Assembly (NCBI GenBank): GCA_965261725.1
Contig: CBDHDU010000002.1
Coordinates: forward strand, 248,001 to 312,000
DNA length: 64,000 nt
Source of the DNA: CANDOC01 sp965261725
GTDB taxonomy: Bacteria > Pseudomonadota > Gammaproteobacteria > Pseudomonadales > Endozoicomonadaceae
Direction of reading: 5' to 3'
Shown here: piece after piece, positions 25,660-33,846 of the stretch
Layout of the letters: every line of letters starts with the position of its first letter
How positions within the stretch are numbered: the first letter of the stretch is position 1
Program-made: the position numbers and the translations under genes
Notes under the pieces: generated by a model
Seen by the model: the letters and a program-made list of their open reading frames with translations, nothing else
Databases searched by the model: none
Told to the model about the DNA's origin: nothing

Positions 25660-26958
25660 ATGACCAGTGAAAACCAAAACCGCTCAGCATCTTTATTTGA
25701 AGAAGCTCATCGTTATATTCCCGGTGGTGTGAACTCACCGGTACGTGCTTTTAAAGGTGTCGGAGGTATTCCGGTTTTTATTCGTCACGCAGAAGGTGCC
25801 TGCATCCGCGATGAAGATGATCGTGAATACGTTGATTATGTCGGTTCATGGGGACCGATGATTCACGGGCATAACCACCCGGAAATCATTCGTGCCGTTC
25901 AGGCTCAGGTTGCAGAAGGCATGAGTTTCGGTGCGCCTACTGAAATAGAAATCGCCATGGCCAAGAAGGTCTGCGAGATCATGCCATCCATCGAACTGGT
26001 GCGTATGGTTAATTCAGGTACCGAAGCAACAATGAGTGCTATTCGCCTGGCACGTGGCTATACCGGCCGGGATAAAATTGTAAAGTTTGAAGGTTGCTAT
26101 CACGGTCACAGCGACTCGCTGCTGGTGAAATCAGGTTCCGGCATGCTGGATATTGGTGTTCCCAGCTCCCCCGGTGTACCTGCCGACCTGGCAGCTCATA
26201 CCCTGACCCTGCCATATAACGATATTGAAGCCGTGAAAGCACTGTTTGCAGATCAGGGAAGTGAAATTGCCTGCATTATTGTTGAGCCGGTTGCCGGCAA
26301 TATGAATTGCATTCCACCCACCCCCGGCTTCCTACAGGCTCTGCGAGAAGTGTGTGATTCACATAACAGTGTACTGATTTTTGACGAAGTGATGACCGGT
26401 TTCCGGGTTGCGCTCGGTGGTGCGCAGGCGGTTTACGATGTTCAGCCTGATCTGACTACACTGGGCAAAATCATCGGTGGTGGTATGCCGGTGGGAGCCT
26501 TCGGTGGTAAGAAAGCCATCATGGAACATATTGCTCCGCTGGGGCCGGTTTATCAGGCAGGTACTCTGTCAGGCAATCCGGTAGCGATGGCTGCAGGTTT
26601 AACATCATTGCGTATGATTTCTGAGCCCGGCTTCTACGAGCAGCTGATAGCACAAACCAGCAAATTGGTACAGGGTCTGCAGGAACTGGCTGACGCCGCA
26701 AATATTCCATTCAAAACATCTCAGGTCGGCGGTATGTTTGGTCTGTTCTTCACTGACCAGGAACAGGTCAGCTGCTTTGAAGATGTTATGAAGTGTGATG
26801 CTGAAAAGTTTTCCCGCTTTTTCCACGCCATGCTGAAAGAAGGTGTTTATCTGGCACCTTCTGCTTTTGAAGCGGGTTTTGTTTCTGCTGCCCATACGGA
26901 TGAACATATTCAGCGTACACTGGCTGCAGCAGAACGTGTTTTCTCTGAATTAGGCTGA
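25660..26958 (+). CDS. hemL: Glutamate-1-semialdehyde 2,1-aminomutase
   Basis: This 432-residue PLP enzyme makes 5-aminolevulinate for haem synthesis. It shows the opening RYIPGGVNSPVRAFKGVGG, the cofactor region SGTEATMSAIRLARGYTG, FDEVMTGFRVA, and the PLP lysine Lys270 in LGKIIGGGMPVGAFGG. The start at ATG 25660 follows GGAGTGAGG; a GTG at 25645 would add five codons. The length is normal. Confidence 0.96.
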   Translation: MTSENQNRSASLFEEAHRYIPGGVNSPVRAFKGVGGIPVFIRHAEGACIRDEDDREYVDYVGSWGPMIHGHNHPEIIRAVQAQVAEGMSFGAPTEIEIAMAKKVCEIMPSIELVRMVNSGTEATMSAIRLARGYTGRDKIVKFEGCYHGHSDSLLVKSGSGMLDIGVPSSPGVPADLAAHTLTLPYNDIEAVKALFADQGSEIACIIVEPVAGNMNCIPPTPGFLQALREVCDSHNSVLIFDEVMTGFRVALGGAQAVYDVQPDLTTLGKIIGGGMPVGAFGGKKAIMEHIAPLGPVYQAGTLSGNPVAMAAGLTSLRMISEPGFYEQLIAQTSKLVQGLQELADAANIPFKTSQVGGMFGLFFTDQEQVSCFEDVMKCDAEKFSRFFHAMLKEGVYLAPSAFEAGFVSAAHTDEHIQRTLAAAERVFSELG

Positions 26959-26967
26959 AGGAACAGC

Positions 26968-27585
26968 ATGTCGTCAATTGCATTTTCGTATGCCGCACTG
27001 ACATTTTCCGGCGCGTTCGGATTGTTTCTGCTGATATCTCAATATCGCAGTTTCACTCCGGTGCGGCAGGTTCCTGCCATGGTTTCCCTGCTCGGGTTTG
27101 GCATTATCACCACCACAGCCACGCTGGGTGTGTTGCGGTATGGGTTTTCTGACCGCTGGATCAGCGCTCACGATATGTTTGCCAATCTGGGCTGGTATAT
27201 GGCGATGCCGCTTATCGGGGCAGCGCTGGTCGCTGCCAGCCGTGATATTAACTGGAAACGCACAACCTGGTGGCGAATTCTGCTGGGGCTCTGTGTGGCA
27301 TTTGAATTTGCCCGCATGATGGGCTGGCTGATCGAGTATCGGCTGGTTATCAATCTCACCGCGGCCCTGGCATCCGCTACCGCTATTTGCATGCCGGGGA
27401 ATATAACCTCAGGTTCCCGCTCTTTTACCCTCGCCGGTATTATCAGTTGTGTCATTGCTGTGCTGGCAGTGGGTACGGAAGGACAACTGGCGGGCTATCT
27501 GCGAATTGATATATTCCGCTATATGACTGCGCTTGGTACTTTATGCCTGGGCTCAGGTCTGTACCTGCTATTGCGCCGCAGATAG
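26968..27585 (+). CDS. Integral membrane protein, unknown
   Basis: This 205-residue protein has six or seven hydrophobic segments with short loops, for example FGLFLLISQY, WYMAMPLIGAALVAAS and FTLAGIISCVIAVLAVG. It ends with YLLLRRR. No family is recognised with certainty. GAAGGA precedes the ATG, and it follows hemL by nine bases, so it is probably co-transcribed with it. A membrane role is all that can be said. Confidence 0.65.
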   Translation: MSSIAFSYAALTFSGAFGLFLLISQYRSFTPVRQVPAMVSLLGFGIITTTATLGVLRYGFSDRWISAHDMFANLGWYMAMPLIGAALVAASRDINWKRTTWWRILLGLCVAFEFARMMGWLIEYRLVINLTAALASATAICMPGNITSGSRSFTLAGIISCVIAVLAVGTEGQLAGYLRIDIFRYMTALGTLCLGSGLYLLLRRR

Positions 27586-27636
27586 ATTAAGGGGAAGGCA
27601 GCCAGTAAATACTGGCTGTCAGAACCACTACAGGAT

Positions 27637-27972
27637 TTATCTATCCTGCCCGCCTCTCGGCATCGGTGGTACCGGGAACTGGGCAACTTTCTCGCCATTG
27701 CCTGCCGATACTTTACTCAAACCTTCTTTTTCCACTTCGTCAATACGAATAATGGAAGTCAGGGGAATAAAACTGCGCTTTACACCGTTAAAGGCTGATT
27801 TCAGTTTTTCCTCGCCCGGATCAACTAGTAACTGGCTGCGTTCACCAAAAATATAACCTTCGATTTCCACAAAGCCATACAGGTCGCACTGGTAAATATT
27901 GCTGGCGTAGACCTCAAAGACTTCGCCCTGATTATGAAAAATAACCCGGAATATCTGTTTCTTTTCCGCCAT
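27637..27972 (-). CDS. DUF1820 family protein
   Basis: This 111-residue protein closely fits DUF1820: FRVIFHNQGEVFEVYASNIYQCDLYGFVEIE, then FGERSQLLVDPGEEKLKSAF, then the conserved SFIPLTSIIRIDEVEKEG. It is small, soluble and of unknown function. Related genes often lie next to miaB in Pseudomonas-like genomes, as here, with the two starts divergent and 242 bases apart. A short hairpin (CAGCCAG/CTGGCTG, 27599-27618) lies just past its 3' end. Confidence 0.85.
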   Translation of the reverse strand: MAEKKQIFRVIFHNQGEVFEVYASNIYQCDLYGFVEIEGYIFGERSQLLVDPGEEKLKSAFNGVKRSFIPLTSIIRIDEVEKEGLSKVSAGNGEKVAQFPVPPMPRGGQDR

Positions 27973-28167
27973 AAAACCGCTTCAGTCTGACGTTAATCGG
28001 GGGTGAACAACCATTCTCTCGGCAGCCACCCAAAAATAAAGCGCACAAGAATACCACAGTGAAGCCGCGCTGCCCTGCGCATTTATCCACAGGCTGTCAG
28101 CACCCCTTCACGGACTCGGACAAACCGGCTACGGAATTTCTGACTGTCAGGGTGGTCTACACAGAGC

Positions 28168-28173
28168 TATAAT
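28168..28173 (+). promoter_or_regulatory. Candidate -10 box for miaB
   Basis: A perfect TATAAT lies 42 bases before the miaB start. The sequence 17 bases upstream (TGTCAG) is only a weak -35 match, so the call is tentative. Confidence 0.35.
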
Positions 28174-28214
28174 GCCCCGTTTATAAAAACTTCGGGTTTC
28201 CCCCCTTCTAAGAC

Positions 28215-29558
28215 ATGACAAAGAAGCTTTACATCAAAACTCACGGCTGTCAGATGAACGAGTACGATTCTGCCCGTATGGCAGACCTGCTCGGCGAGAC
28301 CCATGAGCTTGAGATCACGGATAATCCGGATGACGCGGATGTACTGCTGGTCAATACCTGTTCCGTACGTGAAAAAGCTCAGGAAAAGCTGTTTCATCAG
28401 CTCGGGCGCTGGAGAAAGCTGAAGGAGCAGAATCCTGATCTGGTTATCGGGGTTGGTGGCTGTGTCGCCAGCCAGGAAGGGGAAGCCATTCGCAAGCGTG
28501 CCAAGCATGTTGATGTGGTCTTTGGTCCGCAAACATTGCATCGTCTGCCGGAAATGATTGATGCAACCCAGACCAATCATATCCCCGTAGTTGATGTTAC
28601 TTTCCCGGAAATCGAGAAATTCGACCGTCTACCCGAACCCAGTGTTGATGGTCCGTCAGCCTTTGTATCTATTATGGAAGGCTGCTCCAAGTACTGTACG
28701 TTCTGTATCGTGCCTTACACCCGTGGTGCTGAAGTCAGCCGCCCGCTGGATGATGTACTGGCAGAGTGTGTATCTCTGGCTGAACAGGGTGTGCGTGAAA
28801 TCAACCTGCTGGGTCAGAATGTAAACGCCTATCTGGGGCAGAAAGAAGACGGCACTATTGCGGATCTGGCCGAACTGATCACCTATGTTGCTGCCATTGA
28901 TGGCATTGGCCGTATCCGTTTCACCACCTCACACCCGACTGAATTCAGCGATAATCTGATTGCTGTTTATGGTGAAGTGCCTGAGCTGGTCAGCCACCTG
29001 CACCTGCCGGTACAGTCCGGTTCCAACCGCGTGCTGGCTGAAATGAAACGTAATCACGTGCGCGAAGAGTATCTGGATAAAATCCGCCGTCTGCGCGAAA
29101 TCCGTCCTGAGCTGAGCCTGTCTTCCGACTTTATTGTGGGCTTCCCCGGTGAAACCGATGAAGACTTTGAAGACACCATGAATCTGATTGCTGAAGTTGG
29201 CTTCGATGCATCCTTCAGCTTTATCTACAGCAAGCGTCCGGGAACACCGGCTTCTGATATGCCGGACGATGTTGATCCGGAAGTGAAGAAGCAGCGCCTG
29301 AAAATTTTGCAGACCCGCATTGATCAGCATGTTATGCAGATCAGCCGCCGTCTGGTGGGTACGACTCAGCGCATTCTGGTGACCGGTTACTCCAAGAAAG
29401 ACCCGGGGCAGCTGATGGGGCGTACGGAATGCAACCGTATTGTTAACTTCCAGTGCGATGATCCGCGTCTGATAGGCAAGTTTGCGGAAGTTGAGATCTG
29501 CGAGGCATTACCACACTCCCTGCGTGGAACCCTGCTGTCCCTTGAAGAAATTGCCTGA
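28215..29558 (+). CDS. miaB: tRNA-2-methylthio-N6-dimethylallyladenosine synthase MiaB
   Basis: This 447-residue radical-SAM methylthiotransferase modifies i6A37 of tRNAs reading UNN codons. It has the N-terminal iron-sulfur cysteines (Cys12, 49, 83), the radical-SAM CxxxCxxC (Cys157, 161, 164 in CSKYCTFC) and a C-terminal TRAM domain (about 380-445). The start at ATG 28215 and the length fit the family. In related genomes the next gene is ybeZ; here 7.3 kb of accessory DNA separates them. Confidence 0.97.
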   Translation: MTKKLYIKTHGCQMNEYDSARMADLLGETHELEITDNPDDADVLLVNTCSVREKAQEKLFHQLGRWRKLKEQNPDLVIGVGGCVASQEGEAIRKRAKHVDVVFGPQTLHRLPEMIDATQTNHIPVVDVTFPEIEKFDRLPEPSVDGPSAFVSIMEGCSKYCTFCIVPYTRGAEVSRPLDDVLAECVSLAEQGVREINLLGQNVNAYLGQKEDGTIADLAELITYVAAIDGIGRIRFTTSHPTEFSDNLIAVYGEVPELVSHLHLPVQSGSNRVLAEMKRNHVREEYLDKIRRLREIRPELSLSSDFIVGFPGETDEDFEDTMNLIAEVGFDASFSFIYSKRPGTPASDMPDDVDPEVKKQRLKILQTRIDQHVMQISRRLVGTTQRILVTGYSKKDPGQLMGRTECNRIVNFQCDDPRLIGKFAEVEICEALPHSLRGTLLSLEEIA

Positions 29559-29572
29559 CGATTTTTTTTGAA

Positions 29573-29610
29573 TCCCGCATGATCCTGATAATAACCAGGA
29601 TCATGCGGGA
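29573..29610. terminator. Long perfect hairpin between convergent genes
   Basis: TCCCGCATGATCCTG (29573-29587) pairs over all 15 bases with CAGGATCATGCGGGA (29596-29610), with an 8-base AT-rich loop. An eight-T run lies just before it on the plus strand (29562-29569), not after it, so it is not a standard terminator for miaB. It may act as a bidirectional transcript end, or be a scar or small repeat unit. Confidence 0.5.
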
Positions 29611-29626
29611 CAGATTATTTGCAAGA

Positions 29627-31801
29627 TTAAAATTCCATGAGCCTCGGGAATTTGCATGGTCTCTCTAACGGAGAGCTTGGGCTATGTTCCCCTAAACGGT
29701 TGATCGCCTCTGGATGCCCTACAGAATCAGAAGGTTCTGCAAACAAACGCGCGGAATATGGAGGCTTCAACCGCTTACGGGAACATAGCCGAGAGCTTGC
29801 CTCCTTAATGTCGGGATGATTCTGCCAGGCTTCTACAATTTCCGGGGGGAAATTCTCAGGCCCTGAATATCGTGTTCCTTTCAGCCAGCCCACGATTTTA
29901 TCTATATCATACTCATCTAGTGGAACAGGTTTATCATTGACAGCCAGTGCACTGCGCAATGCACTGGCTGTCTCGCTTATTCGATCATTTTCAGAAAACA
30001 CGATGATGAGTTCAGGAATATAGCAATCCATACCGGCAAAATTTTGTATCATATTATGGATTGCGCGATTTCTCTGTTCAGCAGACATGTCATGCACAAG
30101 ATTTGAAAGCCAGGATTTAAAGCGATCTTTTGTACACGATGCAATTTCGTAATGATATTGCAAGCACAAATCTACAAAGGCCTCTATCGCTTGCTTCCGT
30201 TCCTTGTTACTGATCCCATGGTCTACAACCATAGCAAGAGCACACATATCAGCTGCATGACGCGTTGCCGTCAATCCCTGCTGCCGATCCCTCTCAACAA
30301 CATATTTTGCAAACGCAAAGGAATCATTATTGCTCTGCTTTATTATCTCAGAATTAAAAGAAAACCAGCCCCTACTACCATAATGATCCCTTACCTTTGC
30401 CGAGAAGTTTCTTTTAGCCCACTCACCCCCTAATATGCCCACGCCTGTAATCCATACCTCAAAATCCCTGTATAGTGTTTTAAAATATCGAAGCGTTTGT
30501 TCAGCGGAAACATGCTGCCGCCAATCCGAGCGGTCAGGAATCTCAAATACCAGTTGCAAGATTGAACGCTCGAAATGTCGAAGATGAACAAACCACCCTG
30601 ATTTATCCGTGAAAAGCCGGAACAATCCAAACAAATGCGAGAATTCATTCAGGTAATCGCGGGAGGCTATATAACGTCCCAGTGTAAAGAGATCGTCTGC
30701 ATTACCGGTATAATCTCTATATTCTTCTGGTATATGATGTTGGAGGTACTGCTTGAAATCTGTATCGGCAAGCGGTTTCCCCCACCAGTTATTCTGATCG
30801 AGCACGGTGATATTCATGATACCCACCATGGCTCGAGCCAACGCAAAGTCTCCCTTCTTGTTATGAAGAAAACCGATAAACTCGGAAAAAGCCTGAGGGT
30901 CACAGTGACTGGAAATTACAACATCAAGGTAAGCCTCTTCAGCCCGTTCAAGCTGCTCTAGTGCTGTAAAGTGACGTGCCCGCCACAATGCTGCATGGCG
31001 ACGGATATAAGGCCTGGATTCCGCCGTTACGCGGCTACCAAGCATATCAAGCGCAAAATCGCTCTGATCCAGGCACTCCAGAATGTGGGTATAGTCAGCG
31101 ATTACTGAGGGATCGTGGGCTTCAATGAAGGTAAAATCCAGCTCGGTCAGTTCTTTCTCGATTAGTGTGCGTGCTTTTGGGTAATTTGATGTCTGAATCA
31201 GTATTTTTCGCTGCAACTGATAAAGCAGAGCCGAATGCCAGCTATCGCTTCCGGTAAAAGAAGGGAAATCCCTTAAAGCGCGCTCCAAATCCTGCTCAAT
31301 CAAACTGAAACATTCAGCCAGCTCAAGAAGCAAATACCGCTCATAACAGCTTTTGATACACGCTTCGATGGCTTCTGCAGGTGTTTGTTTGTATTGGATA
31401 ATATCATCATAGCTTGGTAGAAGTATTTCCCTTTCATCAGCTGTAGCTATTGCAATCGCCGTATCGTCATAATCATCTATCTGAGGCGTAGCAATACGGA
31501 GACAGCAAAAAGAAGCAGCAAGGTGCCCTATTTCATCAAGCGTGCTAAGGGTTGTATCAATACTCAGCGTACAGAGTGTTTCTGCCAGTTGATCTATCTG
31601 TTGCAGCTTTTTTTTTGTTTTACGAGGCAAACGCCCAAGCTTTTTTAGCGCTTTTTTAAACAAAGCAGTTCTTTTGACAACGCCATCTTTTTCAAAGAGT
31701 TCACTAGCGTCATGGACTTTTATGGGAGAAAATCCAGAGATAACACTGGTGCTGGGAAATAACAATATAACAACAAGAATTAAAAGTGGCCTAGTTCTCA
31801 T
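29627..31801 (-). CDS. Large secreted helical-repeat protein, unknown
   Basis: This 724-residue protein has a clear signal peptide (LLILVVILLFPSTSVISG). After a lysine-rich stretch (residues about 45-65, FKKALKKLGRLPRKTKKKL) it is almost entirely helical, with TPR-like pairs such as RRHAALWRARHFTALEQLERAEEAYLDVV. It ends in a basic, proline-rich tail (LCSRKRLKPPYSARLF and PLERPCKFPRLMEF). I recognise no enzyme motif. It stands alone between miaB and an IS. Export plus a helical solenoid and basic tail suggest an interaction protein, possibly toward a host, but this is inference only. Confidence 0.55.
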   Translation of the reverse strand: MRTRPLLILVVILLFPSTSVISGFSPIKVHDASELFEKDGVVKRTALFKKALKKLGRLPRKTKKKLQQIDQLAETLCTLSIDTTLSTLDEIGHLAASFCCLRIATPQIDDYDDTAIAIATADEREILLPSYDDIIQYKQTPAEAIEACIKSCYERYLLLELAECFSLIEQDLERALRDFPSFTGSDSWHSALLYQLQRKILIQTSNYPKARTLIEKELTELDFTFIEAHDPSVIADYTHILECLDQSDFALDMLGSRVTAESRPYIRRHAALWRARHFTALEQLERAEEAYLDVVISSHCDPQAFSEFIGFLHNKKGDFALARAMVGIMNITVLDQNNWWGKPLADTDFKQYLQHHIPEEYRDYTGNADDLFTLGRYIASRDYLNEFSHLFGLFRLFTDKSGWFVHLRHFERSILQLVFEIPDRSDWRQHVSAEQTLRYFKTLYRDFEVWITGVGILGGEWAKRNFSAKVRDHYGSRGWFSFNSEIIKQSNNDSFAFAKYVVERDRQQGLTATRHAADMCALAMVVDHGISNKERKQAIEAFVDLCLQYHYEIASCTKDRFKSWLSNLVHDMSAEQRNRAIHNMIQNFAGMDCYIPELIIVFSENDRISETASALRSALAVNDKPVPLDEYDIDKIVGWLKGTRYSGPENFPPEIVEAWQNHPDIKEASSRLCSRKRLKPPYSARLFAEPSDSVGHPEAINRLGEHSPSSPLERPCKFPRLMEF

Positions 31802-32115
31802 TTCCTTAATTTAATACACTTAGCCTGTAAGATAGTGCAACATATCAGCCCCCTCTATTCGCTTCTGATAAAGAAACGGCTTTACAAAGGAAATGCTCTT
31901 CAAGAACTGACATTATTTCAGATCGATGTCTGATCCTTCTTTTCATGCTTACAACTTAGTCTAAAAAGCTCATCCCGTCCAACCGCGCCCCTTTCAACTA
32001 CTATTGGTTCGAGCATAAATAGTGCCTGTCCGAAAACCCTCAAACCTTGAAAATAGCAGCCTGCAACCAAATATAACTATTGAAGATTTTCCAAAACAGG
32101 CTGTTTTTCAAATTT
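31802..32115. other. Intergenic stretch and IS left end
   Basis: Bases 31802-32020 lie upstream of the minus-strand 724-residue gene and presumably hold its promoter; no clear motif or coding frame was seen. Bases 32021-32115 are the left end of the IS element. Confidence 0.5.
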
Positions 32116-33750
32116 ATGCGCCAGACCATCAATCCACAAATGCAGCTGGGTGAAGTCGATATCTCATCCGTCCAGTTTAACCCCAAGTCCAGAGACGATA
32201 TCCCTCGTATCCTGCGAGCATTGCAGCACATTTACACAACGCCAGAGCTGAGACAGCAGGTCTTTCAGGTACTCGACTCCATGATTCTATCTGACCAAAA
32301 CAACGGTCGCCCCGGGATGGAACTCTGGAGAATACTCGTGTTTGGCACCCTCCGCCTGGTGATCAATTGCGATTATGACCGTTTGCAGGAACTGGCCAAT
32401 GAACACGGCACTTTGCGTCAGATGCTCGGACATGGCCCTTATTGCACGCACACCTACCATATACAGACGTTGCAGGATAATATCAGCCTGTTTACCCCGC
32501 AGGTGCTGGATCAGATCAATCAGGTTGTCGTTGCGGCAGGGCACTCGCTGGTAAAAAAAAAGAGCGAACCGTTACATGGCCGTGCCGATTCGTTTGTCGT
32601 AAAAACCAATGTCCATTTCCCCACCGACATTAACTTGCTGAGCGATGCTTGTCGTAAAATCATTGAGTTTGCTTCGGCTTCAGCTCATGAGCACAAACTC
32701 CCCGGCTGGCGACAGCATCGCTACCTGCAGCGGCAGCATAAGAAGCTTTACCATACAGTGCGTAACCTGAAGCACTCTACGTCAGCTGACGAGTTACAAA
32801 AAAGCAAACGACAGCATGACATTGAAATGGCGCATATTGAGTACCTGAAGCTCAGCCTGAAAATCATTCGGATGGCCGATGTAACGTACTCCGTGCTGAC
32901 AAAGCATCAACCTGATGAACCACGCCTTGAAGCGCTCAGCTACTATCTGCTGCATGCCAAACATCAGGTTAGTCTGATTCATCGGCGGGTCATTGAGCAT
33001 GAAACCATACCGCATGCAGAGAAAATCTTTTCGCTGTTTGAACCTCATACCGAGTGGGTCAGCAAAGGCAAGGCGGGCGTACCGGTTGAACTGGGCTTGC
33101 GTGTTTGTGTGTTGCAGGATCAGTTCGGCTTTACGCTTCACCACCAGGTCATGGAAAAGCAAACGGACGACCAGGTAACGGTTCCTATGGCCAAGGGAGC
33201 CAAAGAGCGCTTTCCAGTCTTGAGTCAAGTCAGCTACGACAAGGGGTTCTGGAGTCCGGATAATCTTGTAAAACTGGAAAACTTGCTGGACAGGGCTGTA
33301 CTACCTAAAAAAGGAAAGATGTCGTTAGAGGACAAAAAACGGGAATCACACCTGGCGTTTGTCCGTGCAAAACGACAGCACTCTGCTGTTGAGTCGGATA
33401 TTAATGCTCTGGAAGCCCATGGTCTGGATAAATGTCCGGATAAAGGGCTGGATGCCTTCAAGCGTTATGTTTCGCTGGCTGTTGTGGCAAATAACCTGCA
33501 GCGTCTGGGCAAAGTGCTGTTGGAAAGGGATCGGCAATAGTCGCCTGTTGATGGTTTGGTAATCCGGTGTTCGTTCAGATCATGCATGTCGTGAGGCTTA
33601 CTGACATCTACGGAGTGAAGGTTTTGAACATTTTTTGAACAATTGTGACTGAAAACCGCTGCATTGATTGAACAGCAAACTCAAATGATCCACCTAACAG
33701 TGACTCATTAACACAGGCAGCTATAGTTCATGCGTTTTCTGACAGGCACT
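32021..33750 (+). mobile_element. Complete insertion sequence (ISNCY-like) with 4-bp target duplication
   Basis: The ends AGTGCCTGTCCGAAAAC (32021 on) and the complement of AGTGCCTGTCAGAAAAC (ending 33750) form inverted repeats differing at one of 17 bases. AAAT flanks both sides (32017-32020 and 33751-33754), the likely target duplication. The element is 1730 bp with one intact transposase gene. The 210 bases after the gene are noncoding IS sequence. Confidence 0.8.
32116..33540 (+). CDS. DDE transposase (ISNCY-like)
   Basis: This 474-residue protein starts at ATG 32116 (MRQTINPQMQLGEVDIS); an upstream TTG at 32080 is unlikely. Catalytic residues are suggested by GRADSFVVKTNVHFPTD (Asp), QVSYDKGFWSPDN (Asp) and RQHSAVESDINALEAHGLD (Glu). 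The central insert (about 220-330) is helical and basic. The sequence resembles transposases filed under ISNCY. The frame is intact within a complete element, so it could be active. Confidence 0.8.
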   Translation: MRQTINPQMQLGEVDISSVQFNPKSRDDIPRILRALQHIYTTPELRQQVFQVLDSMILSDQNNGRPGMELWRILVFGTLRLVINCDYDRLQELANEHGTLRQMLGHGPYCTHTYHIQTLQDNISLFTPQVLDQINQVVVAAGHSLVKKKSEPLHGRADSFVVKTNVHFPTDINLLSDACRKIIEFASASAHEHKLPGWRQHRYLQRQHKKLYHTVRNLKHSTSADELQKSKRQHDIEMAHIEYLKLSLKIIRMADVTYSVLTKHQPDEPRLEALSYYLLHAKHQVSLIHRRVIEHETIPHAEKIFSLFEPHTEWVSKGKAGVPVELGLRVCVLQDQFGFTLHHQVMEKQTDDQVTVPMAKGAKERFPVLSQVSYDKGFWSPDNLVKLENLLDRAVLPKKGKMSLEDKKRESHLAFVRAKRQHSAVESDINALEAHGLDKCPDKGLDAFKRYVSLAVVANNLQRLGKVLLERDRQ

Positions 33751-33846
33751 AAATAGAAAAGCCTCTCATCTGGATGATTTCCTCAAGGTTTCTGCAGGCT
33801 GAGTAGCGCTTCTATTAAATATTCAAACACTGCGTTAATCAGGGCA

